A DNA stretch of 46,550 bases from Bacteroidales bacterium. GTDB taxonomy: Bacteria; Bacteroidota; Bacteroidia; Bacteroidales; CAIWKO01. Each line of letters begins with the position of its first letter. Position 1 is the stretch's first letter. The notes below the pieces were generated by a model, which made no database searches, was not told the origin of the DNA, and saw only the letters and a list, made by a program, of their open reading frames with translations. A program made the position numbers and the translations under genes. Shown here piece after piece: positions 24,444 through 32,279 of this stretch. Where the stretch lies: the NCBI GenBank assembly GCA_018004645.1, contig JAGNBV010000015.1, positions 1 through 46,550 on the forward strand. Reading direction: 5' to 3'.

Positions 24444-25952
24444 ATGAAAAGGATACGATTATTAACCCTTTTAAGTTTAATTTTTATGACCGCAAGTTGT
24501 AATTCTCAGAACCATGAGCAGCCCAAAAACGACCGCCGGCCTGCCGTGGCGGGGCAATTCTATGCCGGTGATGCCGCAATGTTGAATAAGGACCTGAAAG
24601 CCTTGTTTGATAAGGCGTCGCCAAAGAAAGTCAATGATGTCCTGGCCATTATTTCGCCACATGCAGGTTATGTTTTTTCGGGCGAAGTGGCTGCCACCGC
24701 AATCAATCAGATAGACGAAAATAAGGAATATACCGACATTTTTGTCATCGGCTCCAGTCACAGCTCCTATTTCAGCGCGGCATCAGTGTATTGCGATGGT
24801 GATTTTATTACACCCCTCGGCACCGTGGAAGTGGATACGGACCTGGCAAAAAAACTGGTAAAAGAAAATGCAATAATAAAAAATTATAAGGATGTGCATA
24901 TTTTTGAACATAGCCTCGAGGTGCAGCTTCCTTTTCTTCAGTATAAGATGAAAAAACCATTCCGCATTGTTCCAATTGTTGTTGGCACCAGCGATGCCGC
25001 TGATTGCAAAAAAATTGCCAAAGCCCTGCAGCCTTATCTGAACAGCGACAACCTGTTTGTCATCAGCACCGACTTTTCGCATTACCCCAACTACGAAAAT
25101 GCCAAAAAAGTGGACCATTTGACGGCACAGGCCATCGAGAGCAACTCGCCGGCGCAGCTGCTGGAAGCATTAAAGTACAACGAAAAACTATATATCCCGA
25201 ACCTTGCCACCAGTTTGTGCGGATGGTCTTCTGTGCTCACCCTGTTGTATATGACGGAAAACCTGGACGACATTACCATCAGCACCCTGCAGTATAAAAA
25301 TTCAGGCGACTCGCCTGTGTATGGCGATAGCCTGCGGGTGGTAGGCTATAACGCCATGGCGGTGAGCGGCATAATCAAGAAAAAAATGAACGAAGATTTT
25401 TCGTTGAGCAGTAAGGACAAGGAAGACCTGTTGGATATAGCCCGCAACACCCTGACAGAGTTTATCAAAAATGGTAAAATTCCGGCTATTGACACAGCTG
25501 GTTTTTCAGGTGTTATCAAACAAAACTGCGGCGCTTTTGTAACACTGCACAAAAAAGGTCAGCTACGGGGCTGTATCGGAAGGTTCGAGGCTGATAAACC
25601 CTTGTATCTAGTGATTCAGGATATGGCCATCGCTGCATCAACAGAGGATTACAGGTTTAGCCGTGTGGTCGCCGACGAATTAAAACTTATCGACTTGGAG
25701 ATTTCCGTGTTGTCGCCGCTGAAGCTCATAAAATCCATCGATGAAATAGAACTTGGCAAACACGGCATCTACATAAAAAAAGGCAACCGCGGCGGCACAT
25801 TTCTGCCGCAGGTAGCCACCGAAACAGGGTGGACAAAAGAAGAATTTCTCGGCCATTGTGCCGAAGACAAAGCCGGGCTGGGATGGTACGGATGGAAAGA
25901 TGCCGATATTTACATCTATTCGGCTATCGTCTTTGGGGAGAAGGATGAGTAA
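24444..25952 (+). CDS. MEMO-AMMECR1 fusion lipoprotein (AmmeMemoRadiSam proteins B and A)
   Basis: About 502 residues with two fused domains. A signal peptide ends in lipobox MTASC, so the protein is probably lipid-anchored in the envelope. Residues ~35-290 are a MEMO1 domain (RPAVAGQFYAGDAA; ISPHAGYVFSGEVAA; VFVIGSSHSSY-type histidines; STDFSHYPNYENAKKVD), related to LigB-type dioxygenases with conserved metal-binding histidines. Residues ~325-500 are an AMMECR1 domain with its hallmark LRGCIGRFEADKPLY. Many bacteria encode these two with a radical SAM enzyme (AmmeMemoRadiSam system); I do not see that third gene nearby. The frame also opens at 24435. Function of the system is unknown. Confidence 0.88.
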   Translation: MKRIRLLTLLSLIFMTASCNSQNHEQPKNDRRPAVAGQFYAGDAAMLNKDLKALFDKASPKKVNDVLAIISPHAGYVFSGEVAATAINQIDENKEYTDIFVIGSSHSSYFSAASVYCDGDFITPLGTVEVDTDLAKKLVKENAIIKNYKDVHIFEHSLEVQLPFLQYKMKKPFRIVPIVVGTSDAADCKKIAKALQPYLNSDNLFVISTDFSHYPNYENAKKVDHLTAQAIESNSPAQLLEALKYNEKLYIPNLATSLCGWSSVLTLLYMTENLDDITISTLQYKNSGDSPVYGDSLRVVGYNAMAVSGIIKKKMNEDFSLSSKDKEDLLDIARNTLTEFIKNGKIPAIDTAGFSGVIKQNCGAFVTLHKKGQLRGCIGRFEADKPLYLVIQDMAIAASTEDYRFSRVVADELKLIDLEISVLSPLKLIKSIDEIELGKHGIYIKKGNRGGTFLPQVATETGWTKEEFLGHCAEDKAGLGWYGWKDADIYIYSAIVFGEKDE

Positions 25953-26096
25953 TAGCTTAAAAACAATCATTACCCCGGTAGCCGGAAGTTTTCAAAAATC
26001 ATGTTTATCAAACTAATCTGACTAAAAAGTAACTGAAAAAATACCTGAAGCGGCTGTCCCTGCTTATAGTTGCTGCTTCCCTGTAAAGCCGACACT

Positions 26097-26879
26097 ATGA
26101 ATACCTCCGAACTACGTGAACTGCTGGATGAAAAATACGATGAATATTGCACGCCGGCTTTTATTGATGATGACCCAATCAGTGTGCCTCATTATTTTTC
26201 AAAGAAAGAAGATATTGAAATAGCAGGGTTCTTTGCGGCCATGCTTGCCTGGGGCCAAAGACAGCAGATCATAAAAAGCGCCAGGAACCTGATGCAGATG
26301 ATGGATTATGCGCCCTTTGATTTTTTGACCGGCGCCACAAAAAAAGAACTGAACCCTTTCAAAAGCTTTGTGTACCGGACTTTCAACGGGAATGACTGTG
26401 TTTTTTTCCTGCATTCGTTAAAAAATATTTACCTGAAGCACCAGGGTTTAGAGGCTGTTTTTATCGAGGGTTACCGCCGCTATGGAGACCTGTTTGCGGC
26501 CATCGGTATGTTCAGAACTGTATTTTTTGAAACGGCACACCTGCCGCGCAGCGAGAAACATATTTCCGACCCCGCAAGAAATTCCGCGTGTAAACGCTTA
26601 CACCTGTTTCTCCGTTGGATGGTCCGAAGCAACAACAGGGGAGTGGATTTTGGCTTGTGGAAAGAAATACCGGCATCGAAACTCTATTGTCCGCTGGATT
26701 TACATACAGGTAATGTTTCCCGGGCTTTGGGCCTGCTGAACATTAAAGAGAACAACAAAAAAGCCGTCGAAGAACTTACCGGCAGCCTCCGGTGCTTTGA
26801 CCCGGAAGACCCCGTGAAATATGATTTTTCTTTGTTCGGCTTGGGTTTCTACAATAAAATTTGTAACTTTGATGTTTAA
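26097..26879 (+). CDS. TIGR02757 / DUF2400 family protein
   Basis: A 260-residue cytosolic protein that I recognise as the TIGR02757 (DUF2400) family, common in Bacteroidota and of unknown function. Conserved segments visible are IAGFFAAMLAWGQRQQIIKSARNLM near residue 45, LRWMVRSNNRGVDFGLWKEI, and LDLHTGNVSRALGLL. The arrangement is all-helical and recalls helix-hairpin-helix DNA glycosylases, but that is inference. The open frame extends to 26070; the ATG at 26097 gives the family-like start MNTSELRELLDEKYDEYC. Its 3' end contains the likely promoter of the radical SAM gene cluster. Confidence 0.85.
   Translation: MNTSELRELLDEKYDEYCTPAFIDDDPISVPHYFSKKEDIEIAGFFAAMLAWGQRQQIIKSARNLMQMMDYAPFDFLTGATKKELNPFKSFVYRTFNGNDCVFFLHSLKNIYLKHQGLEAVFIEGYRRYGDLFAAIGMFRTVFFETAHLPRSEKHISDPARNSACKRLHLFLRWMVRSNNRGVDFGLWKEIPASKLYCPLDLHTGNVSRALGLLNIKENNKKAVEELTGSLRCFDPEDPVKYDFSLFGLGFYNKICNFDV
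26840..26871 (+). promoter_or_regulatory. Candidate promoter of the YGxP-protein/radical SAM cluster
   Basis: CTTG at 26840-26843 and TAACTTTG at 26864-26871 are spaced by 20 bases. The -7 box is exact; the -33 box has three of four bases. It lies inside the end of the TIGR02757 gene and would start transcription about 18 bases before the ATG at 26896. Confidence 0.45.
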
Positions 26880-26895
26880 TATGAAATTGTGATTT

Positions 26896-27354
26896 ATGAA
26901 ACTGAAATTTAATAAGTGGCTGTTTTCGCTTGTTGCCCTGATTTTTGGATTTTCGGGGAGTGTGGCTGCACAGTATGGTGTGCCGGAAAATCATTATTTG
27001 GTCAAAGGCAAGGTGATATCCGAAAAATGTCAGGATGCTGTTCCGCAAATAAAAATAACCCTCAGGGCCACAGATGCTGATGGCGTAGATCATGATATGC
27101 CTGCCATCACCGACGAAAACGGAAATTTCAGTGTCGATAACCCATACATCAAAACATACTCCGAATACCTGTTGATAGCCGAAGATGTGGATGGTACGCA
27201 AAACAAGGGTGATTTCGAACCCCTACGGCAGCAGATTATCTTAGGCACCGGTGATTTTGAGAATTCGACAACAGAAAACTGGGACAGGTATTTTGAAAGC
27301 AAAAAACTGTACAATTTTGCGTTAAAAATGAGAAAAGATGAACCCTGCAAATAA
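26896..27354 (+). CDS. Small exported protein with N-terminal YGVP motif, candidate radical SAM substrate
   Basis: A 152-residue exported protein. The signal peptide (KWLFSLVALIFGFSGSVAA) is predicted to be cut so that the mature chain begins at or next to QYGVPE (Y27-G28-V29-P30). The next part, FLVKGKVISEKCQ-like (HYLVKGKVISEK...ITLRATDADG...ITDENGNFSV), is a carboxypeptidase-regulatory/CNA-B-type beta-sandwich pattern. It resembles, from memory, the Bacteroidota radical-SAM-associated putative lipoproteins, but it has no lipobox cysteine. First gene of the cluster with two further YG-motif proteins and a radical SAM/SPASM enzyme. Confidence 0.8.
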   Translation: MKLKFNKWLFSLVALIFGFSGSVAAQYGVPENHYLVKGKVISEKCQDAVPQIKITLRATDADGVDHDMPAITDENGNFSVDNPYIKTYSEYLLIAEDVDGTQNKGDFEPLRQQIILGTGDFENSTTENWDRYFESKKLYNFALKMRKDEPCK

Positions 27355-27443
27355 TCTTTGCAAGGTATTTGTATTATCCGGCGGTCTTTTTTTTGTGTAG
27401 TCTTATCACTTGAATGATATCAACTGATACAAAATGAATAACC

Positions 27444-27890
27444 ATGAAAAACAAAAGGATATTTTTTCTTAAAGTCCATGCCCGCTTGTTAAAGAACTTC
27501 ATCCGGCTGCTCGGTCTGGCCGGTTTTGGTTTTTTAATTTCCTGTGACAAAAATAACGGGCCTGTGGCCATGTACGGAGTAATAAGCAGTGAATTTGAGT
27601 TTAAAGGCGTCGTAACCGATGCGCTTACCCATAACGCCATACCGGGCATTGAGGTAAAAATAACGCCCGGCGCCAACGATACCACAGTGGCGCACACCAG
27701 CCCCGCGGGCACCTACGGTGCCTTCCGTTACGAAGCTTATGAAAACCAGAACTTCAAGCTTATTTTTACCGATACCGATAGTACGCTCAATGGGAAGTAC
27801 CAGCAGAAAACTGTCGATGTTACAATAAACTTCAGGGATTACAACAACCTGGAACATGAAGAAAACGTTGAGCTAAGCCCGATACCATAA
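27444..27890 (+). CDS. Lipoprotein with YGV motif after the lipid anchor, candidate radical SAM substrate
   Basis: A 148-residue predicted lipoprotein. A long hydrophobic N-terminus ends in lipobox FLISC with C34 as the lipidation site. Ten residues later the motif MYGVISSEFEFKGVVTD appears (Y44-G45-V46), the same element as in the preceding protein (QYGVPENHYLVKGKV), then a CNA-B-like beta-sandwich (IPGIEVKITPGANDTT...GTYGAFRYEAYENQNFKLIF). Here the proline of YGVP is replaced by isoleucine. It ends 2 bp before the third small protein. I infer a surface or periplasmic lipoprotein modified by the downstream radical SAM enzyme. Confidence 0.8.
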   Translation: MKNKRIFFLKVHARLLKNFIRLLGLAGFGFLISCDKNNGPVAMYGVISSEFEFKGVVTDALTHNAIPGIEVKITPGANDTTVAHTSPAGTYGAFRYEAYENQNFKLIFTDTDSTLNGKYQQKTVDVTINFRDYNNLEHEENVELSPIP

Positions 27891-27892
27891 CC

Positions 27893-28273
27893 ATGAAGAT
27901 AAGAAGAACCATTTTAATGTGCAGGTCGAAATTCTATTATTATACCCTGCTGATGATAGGCGCTACTAGTCTGTTATTCTTTTCCAGGTGCAATTCCGGC
28001 CCTTCGGAAGAAGAAAAAGCTGCCCGTATCAGCGACTCTCTTGCCAGGGTAAAGGCCTGTCAGGATTCCATTGCAACGGCAGATTCCATCGCCCGGGCGC
28101 AACGCGAACAGGCCCGCGTTGATTCCATTGCAAAAGCAGATTCCATTGCCAGGGCAAAGAAACCAAAGAAACCCAAAAATCCTTATAAGCCATCGCAGCC
28201 CATGACAAAATATGGGATACCCAAGTACAATGAACCCATTGCCGAATACGGCGTTCCGTCAAATACCTATTAG
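27893..28273 (+). CDS. Repeat-rich putative lipoprotein with two C-terminal YG(I/V)P motifs
   Basis: A 126-residue protein with three parts. First, a hydrophobic N-terminus ending LLFFSRC (C33); arginine before the cysteine makes the lipobox non-canonical. Second, residues ~39-88 form a charged helical region with five DS(I/L)A repeats. Third, a Lys/Pro-rich spacer (KKPKKPKNPYKPS) leads to a tail carrying YGIP (107-110) and YGVP (119-122), twelve residues apart and ending four residues before the stop. The architecture, a rigid spacer that presents a short repeated tail, looks like a precursor with a C-terminal modification target. An internal ATG at 27917 is an alternative start. The radical SAM gene follows after 32 bp. 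Confidence 0.8.
   Translation: MKIRRTILMCRSKFYYYTLLMIGATSLLFFSRCNSGPSEEEKAARISDSLARVKACQDSIATADSIARAQREQARVDSIAKADSIARAKKPKKPKNPYKPSQPMTKYGIPKYNEPIAEYGVPSNTY
28032..28160 (+). repeat. DSIA-encoding imperfect tandem repeats
   Basis: GATTCCATTGC-like units occur at 28064, 28082, 28121 and 28139, with a more diverged unit at about 28034 (GACTCTCTTGC). They encode the DS(I/L)A helical repeats in the third small protein. The near-identity of the last units at DNA level suggests recent unit duplication. Confidence 0.7.
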
Positions 28274-28305
28274 GACTGATTGAAAAACAACTGAAAAAAA
28301 TCACA

Positions 28306-29394
28306 TTGAAAAAGCACCGCCCTGGTTTCAAAAAACGCTTAGCGCTTGATGTGTTCGGCAAATATGTAAATGTTCAGTCGCAGCTCCATGAACTTACCTA
28401 TTTCTTCTGGGAATGTACCCTGAGGTGCAATATCAGCTGCATACATTGCGGTAGCGACTGCCGCAGCGAGTCCGGAGTAAAAGATATGCCGTATCAGGAT
28501 TTTCTTAAGGTTACCGCCCGTGTCAAAGAAGTTTACGATCCCCACAAAGTCATGATTGTTATTACGGGTGGAGAGCCGCTGATGCGCAAAGATCTTGAAG
28601 AATGCGGTATGGAACTGTACAAACAGGGATTTCCCTGGGGTTTTGTTACCAACGGCTATGCCCTGACGCCGGCGCGTTTTGAGAGATTATTACAATCCGG
28701 CTTGCGTTCCATGACTATCAGCCTTGATGGCTTTGAAGACAGCCACAACTGGATGCGCGGCAACAAACATAGTTTTGAAAAGGCCGTGAATGCCATTAAA
28801 CTTGCCGTAAGCGCTGGCGACAGTATTGTTTTCGATGTGGTTACCTGTGTCAATCAAAAAAATTTTGATGAATTGCCCGAACTTAAAAAATTCCTTATCG
28901 GGCTTGGCGTAAAACGTTGGCGTATTTTCAGTATCTGCCCTATCGGACGGGCCAAAGAGAATCCTTTACTAAGCATCAGCAACGAACAGTTTCGCCGTGT
29001 ACTTGATTTTATCAAAGCCAACCGGGAAGAAGGCCTGATACAGACCAGCTTTGGCTGCGAAGGTTTTCTGGGTGATTACGAAGCTGAGGTGCGCGATGGA
29101 TTTTTCTTTTGCCGGGCCGGAGTCAATATAGCTTCGGTACTGGCCGACGGTTCTGTCTGCGCCTGCCCGAACATCAACAGGGATGCATTTACGCAGGGCA
29201 ACATTTATAAAGATGATTTCATCGATGTCTGGAATAAAAAATTTCAGCCCATGCGCGACCGCCGCTGGACTCAGGAAGGTCTGTGCGCTGATTGCAAAGA
29301 ATGGAAATGGTGCAGGGGCAACGGCATACATCTGCGCGATGTGAAAAACCATGATGTGCTGCGCTGCCATTACAAGATGATCGAAGAATTGTGA
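28306..29394 (+). CDS. Radical SAM/SPASM maturase of the YGxP lipoprotein cluster
   Basis: A 362-residue radical SAM enzyme. The [4Fe-4S]-SAM motif CxxxCxxC is C41, C45, C48 (RCNISCIHC), followed by the ITGGEPLMRKDL motif that binds SAM and MTISLDGFEDSHNWMRG. The C-terminal SPASM region has cysteines C269, C285, C287, C327, C330, C336 and C354 for auxiliary clusters. SPASM enzymes of this kind modify ribosomally made peptides or proteins. The context of three small exported proteins with a shared YG(V/I)P element just upstream makes them the likely substrates. From memory it fits the Bacteroidota family that is paired with putative lipoproteins (TIGR04133-like). The start is taken as TTG at 28306; no ATG precedes C41 in frame. 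Confidence 0.88.
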   Translation: MKKHRPGFKKRLALDVFGKYVNVQSQLHELTYFFWECTLRCNISCIHCGSDCRSESGVKDMPYQDFLKVTARVKEVYDPHKVMIVITGGEPLMRKDLEECGMELYKQGFPWGFVTNGYALTPARFERLLQSGLRSMTISLDGFEDSHNWMRGNKHSFEKAVNAIKLAVSAGDSIVFDVVTCVNQKNFDELPELKKFLIGLGVKRWRIFSICPIGRAKENPLLSISNEQFRRVLDFIKANREEGLIQTSFGCEGFLGDYEAEVRDGFFFCRAGVNIASVLADGSVCACPNINRDAFTQGNIYKDDFIDVWNKKFQPMRDRRWTQEGLCADCKEWKWCRGNGIHLRDVKNHDVLRCHYKMIEEL

Positions 29395-29472
29395 ATGCAG
29401 CAACTACAGCATGTTAAAATCAAAAAAATGTAAAGGCCGAAAAAATGTTGTAACGGTTTCAGTCACTGCCCC

Positions 29473-29498
29473 TGCTGATAAACATTAAATCATCAGCA
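29473..29498. terminator. Hairpin between convergent genes
   Basis: TGCTGAT (29473-29479) and ATCAGCA (29492-29498) are perfect inverted copies with a 12-base loop, in the gap between the radical SAM gene and the minus-strand discoidin-like gene. An A/T-rich tract (AAAAATTATTTT) follows on the plus strand. It is plausible as a shared transcript end but is not a classical T-run terminator. Confidence 0.35.
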
Positions 29499-29502
29499 AA
29501 AA

Positions 29503-30183
29503 TTATTTTCTGATGCCTAAAGGACCAATCAGACATTCAGGCCTGTCGCCCTTTGCATCGTTGTAAGCCTCAAACTCATTGATCCAGCCGTGAGCTCCAT
29601 TGCAATTATTGAACAGGTACTGAATTTTACGGGAAACCACCGTTGAAAAGGTATCCTCTACAGGAATGCTCAGCCAATGATCCTTTTGGTATTCAGTAGC
29701 CCTTGACGCCATATCCCTTTTACAAATAAGAGTGTCCCAGCTTTCTTTACTATCATTCCAGCAACGAAGATAATAAACAGGGATATCCACATTATTGCCG
29801 CCATGCCAGATCACCACGCGGTTGAATTGTTTGGACTCGCCAAAATCAATGGTAGCCTGACGCCAGCCACAGGAATCTTCATAATTTTCCCGCCCTCCTG
29901 TAAAAGCGAGGCCATAAGCCCAGAAACTGCCTCGCACCCTGATGCCATCCACTATATGCCATGGAAACATGGCTTCACCCCAGCCCGGGTCTGACTCCAT
30001 CGGGCAGGGATATTTAAACGTGCCGTCGTTCTTTGCAATATCTTCATCCGGACTATTGATTTCTCTGTTCGCGGAATTACTGTTTCCTATAAATATCAGG
30101 TACAACAAGCCGGAGATGAATAGCACAACAATCGCTACGATCAGGATCAAATAAACTTTTTTTCTGCTTTCCGCAACAGGCAT
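29503..30183 (-). CDS. Membrane-anchored F5/8-type (discoidin-like) domain protein
   Basis: A 226-residue protein with one N-terminal TM helix (VYLILIVAIVVLFISGLLYLIFI) and a periplasmic domain. The domain pattern GWRQATIDFGESKQFNRVVIWHGG...YYLRCWNDSKESWDTL...ARKIQYLFNN-like strands (VSRKIQYLFNNCNGAHGWINEFEAYN) is that of the galactose-binding-like jelly roll found in coagulation factor 5/8 and discoidin domains, which usually bind sugars or lipids. Ligand unknown. Adjacent to and convergent with the radical SAM gene and divergent from the histidine kinase gene; no known link to either. Confidence 0.75.
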   Translation of the reverse strand: MPVAESRKKVYLILIVAIVVLFISGLLYLIFIGNSNSANREINSPDEDIAKNDGTFKYPCPMESDPGWGEAMFPWHIVDGIRVRGSFWAYGLAFTGGRENYEDSCGWRQATIDFGESKQFNRVVIWHGGNNVDIPVYYLRCWNDSKESWDTLICKRDMASRATEYQKDHWLSIPVEDTFSTVVSRKIQYLFNNCNGAHGWINEFEAYNDAKGDRPECLIGPLGIRK

Positions 30184-30264
30184 AATCTTAAGTCTTTATA
30201 AACAGCTGTAAATGTTTCTCTCTTAAAGTATTTTTTAAAAAGAATATTCTGGTTCAAAAATAAT

Positions 30265-30272
30265 TATATTTG
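30265..30272 (+). promoter_or_regulatory. -7 element of the histidine kinase gene
   Basis: TATATTTG matches TAnnTTTG exactly. Transcription would start near 30277, on top of the first in-frame ATG, which favours the ATG at 30289 or a leaderless message. The -33 TTTG is not evident. Confidence 0.4.
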
Positions 30273-30288
30273 CCTTATGTTTGAACAT

Positions 30289-32268
30289 ATGCGTGCATTT
30301 ATATTTTCAATTACCTGCTTTATCATTTTGCTATGTGTCTGCGGTTATTCCCGCAGCCAGTCCAAATCAAAGGCGGACCAACTTGCAGAGGAGCTGTTCC
30401 ACCATCCGGACGACTTAAAAGATGATACAGCCACCGTCTGGAAATTCTATGAATATGCCATATTATGTTCTGAGAAAGAAGGTGCCTGGAATTCAGATAA
30501 AGAGCCTAATGTATGCATGTATGGATTTCATATGAGCGAGAGGCTTGGTTATACAAGAGGTATCAGGGAATTTACTACTGTATTACAAAAATGCTTCAAA
30601 CAGACAGAAGGACTGCCGGAGATCATTGTTCACACATATCCTGATGCTGTTTGCCGCGACACGCTGCGTTTGCTTTATCAGGCGCGAAAACAACGTCACG
30701 GGGGAAGTATCGACTGGTACAAGAACCCCTTTGAAACATACAAAGAAATGCGGATGTACAGGGAAGCTGGTATGGTTAGATTTTGGAACGCTCTGGCGTT
30801 CTATGATTCGGATAGCTTCCGGGAAGCAATGCGCTTATTTGAACAGGCAGGGATCTGTTTTTATTTGGCGGACGACCACCCTTATCTTCTAAAGCTGGCG
30901 CTTTACAAGGGCTGTACTTACTATTATCTGAAAAATTACAGTTCAGCACTGAAAGAATTTAACAGGGCAGAAAATGAATGTTCGCGGCTGAAAGATTCTT
31001 CTACGCTGGTATTGACGCTTTATAACCGTGGTGAAGCATTTTATTCCATGCAGGATCAGAAACAAGCTCTCTGCAATTTTGCAAAGGCGTTTTCCCTGGA
31101 ATGCATGCACGGCGATACTTGCCGCGATATCTCAGGCCGTATTAAAATTGCCCGTGCGTTTTATAATTTGAATCAATTTACTGCCTGTATTCAGGAATTG
31201 AAAACAGCCCTTGCAGGAGCCGGGATGAAAGGTGATAAAAATGGCGAAGCAGACGCCCTGTACCTGTTATCCAATGCACTTATGCAATCAGGAGATAAGG
31301 CCTCTGCAGCCGTTTACCTCCACGAATTTGTCAGCTTGCGCGATTCATTATTTACTGCAGAACTGAACGATTTTATGAAAAGCCGGGAATATTTCTGGAT
31401 TAACAAACTGGGGAGGCAAATAACCTATCAGGCCCAGGTTGACCATGAACGGGATGCGTATTACATACAGTTGCGAAAAAACAAATTTTTACTATTTGGC
31501 ATATTAATCCTGGCTCTATTTTTAAGTCTGATAGGAATTTTGCTTTTCCGGTCAAACCGCAGTAATAAAAAAGCCAATGAATACCTGCGGCAGCTCGACC
31601 AAACGCGAAACCTGTTTGTGTCTATCATTGCACACGACCTTAGAGGCCCGTTGTTTGCCACCGACCTGTTGCTGAAGCCTGCCATTCAGAAAGCTGAACA
31701 AGCAGGCCAGGAAGAATTGACTGCATCATTGAAAGAAATCAGTTTACAAAACAGCCGCCGGAGGTTATTGCTTGACAACCTGCTTTCCTGGGCCAGCATT
31801 CAAAGGGGAACACTGAAATGTAACCTGCAGAAGGTCAGTATTTCCGAAGTTTTCAGCAATGCCATCAGTATTTATTTACCTGAAGCACTAGCAACAGGCT
31901 CTATGATCAAAACCGGAATCATTGAACATGAAGCTGTTTCTGCAGACCATAACATGATGAATCTGATCGTCAGGAACCTTATAGACAACGCTCTCAAGCA
32001 CGGAGGCTGCGAACTTGAAATATCTGCTGACGCACGCGTAGAAGGCCCAAATTTGAGGATCAGCATTTCTGATAACGGCCCCGGAATTGACCGGGAAGTT
32101 GCTGACAGAATCATGCATGGTTCCGTCAGGAATCTAACAGGCAATGATAATAGGCTCGGGCTTTCACTGATACGCTTTTTTGTCGAACTGCAGGGTGGTA
32201 AGCTCTGTATTGACCAACTGAAGAAAGGAACCTGCATCAGTTTTACGATGCCATTATATAAAGATTAA
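30289..32268 (+). CDS. TPR-containing sensor histidine kinase
   Basis: A 659-residue membrane-bound sensor kinase. A signal-anchor or signal peptide at the N-terminus (IFSITCFIILLCVCGY) is followed by a periplasmic region with TPR-type helices (about residues 145-345, e.g. LALYKGCTYYYLKNYSSALKEF). One TM helix follows (FLLFGILILALFLSLIGILLF, about 395-415), then a dimerisation/phosphoacceptor helix with SIIAHDLRGPL (His about 449) and an ATPase domain with N-box NLIDNALKHGG and G-box DNGPGID and RLGLSLI. This TPR-HK design is frequent in Bacteroidota. The frame opens at an ATG at 30277, but the -7 box suggests 30289. The response regulator gene begins 11 bp after the stop, so they form a pair. 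Confidence 0.9.
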   Translation: MRAFIFSITCFIILLCVCGYSRSQSKSKADQLAEELFHHPDDLKDDTATVWKFYEYAILCSEKEGAWNSDKEPNVCMYGFHMSERLGYTRGIREFTTVLQKCFKQTEGLPEIIVHTYPDAVCRDTLRLLYQARKQRHGGSIDWYKNPFETYKEMRMYREAGMVRFWNALAFYDSDSFREAMRLFEQAGICFYLADDHPYLLKLALYKGCTYYYLKNYSSALKEFNRAENECSRLKDSSTLVLTLYNRGEAFYSMQDQKQALCNFAKAFSLECMHGDTCRDISGRIKIARAFYNLNQFTACIQELKTALAGAGMKGDKNGEADALYLLSNALMQSGDKASAAVYLHEFVSLRDSLFTAELNDFMKSREYFWINKLGRQITYQAQVDHERDAYYIQLRKNKFLLFGILILALFLSLIGILLFRSNRSNKKANEYLRQLDQTRNLFVSIIAHDLRGPLFATDLLLKPAIQKAEQAGQEELTASLKEISLQNSRRRLLLDNLLSWASIQRGTLKCNLQKVSISEVFSNAISIYLPEALATGSMIKTGIIEHEAVSADHNMMNLIVRNLIDNALKHGGCELEISADARVEGPNLRISISDNGPGIDREVADRIMHGSVRNLTGNDNRLGLSLIRFFVELQGGKLCIDQLKKGTCISFTMPLYKD

Positions 32269-32279
32269 AAAAAAGGCCA

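Noticed and set aside
24444-29394. Radical SAM gene at 28306 as the missing partner of the MEMO-AMMECR1 protein
   Set aside because: It has a C-terminal SPASM region and lies behind the three YG-motif proteins; AmmeMemoRadiSam enzymes, as I recall them, have a different N-terminal cysteine-rich region and no SPASM domain.
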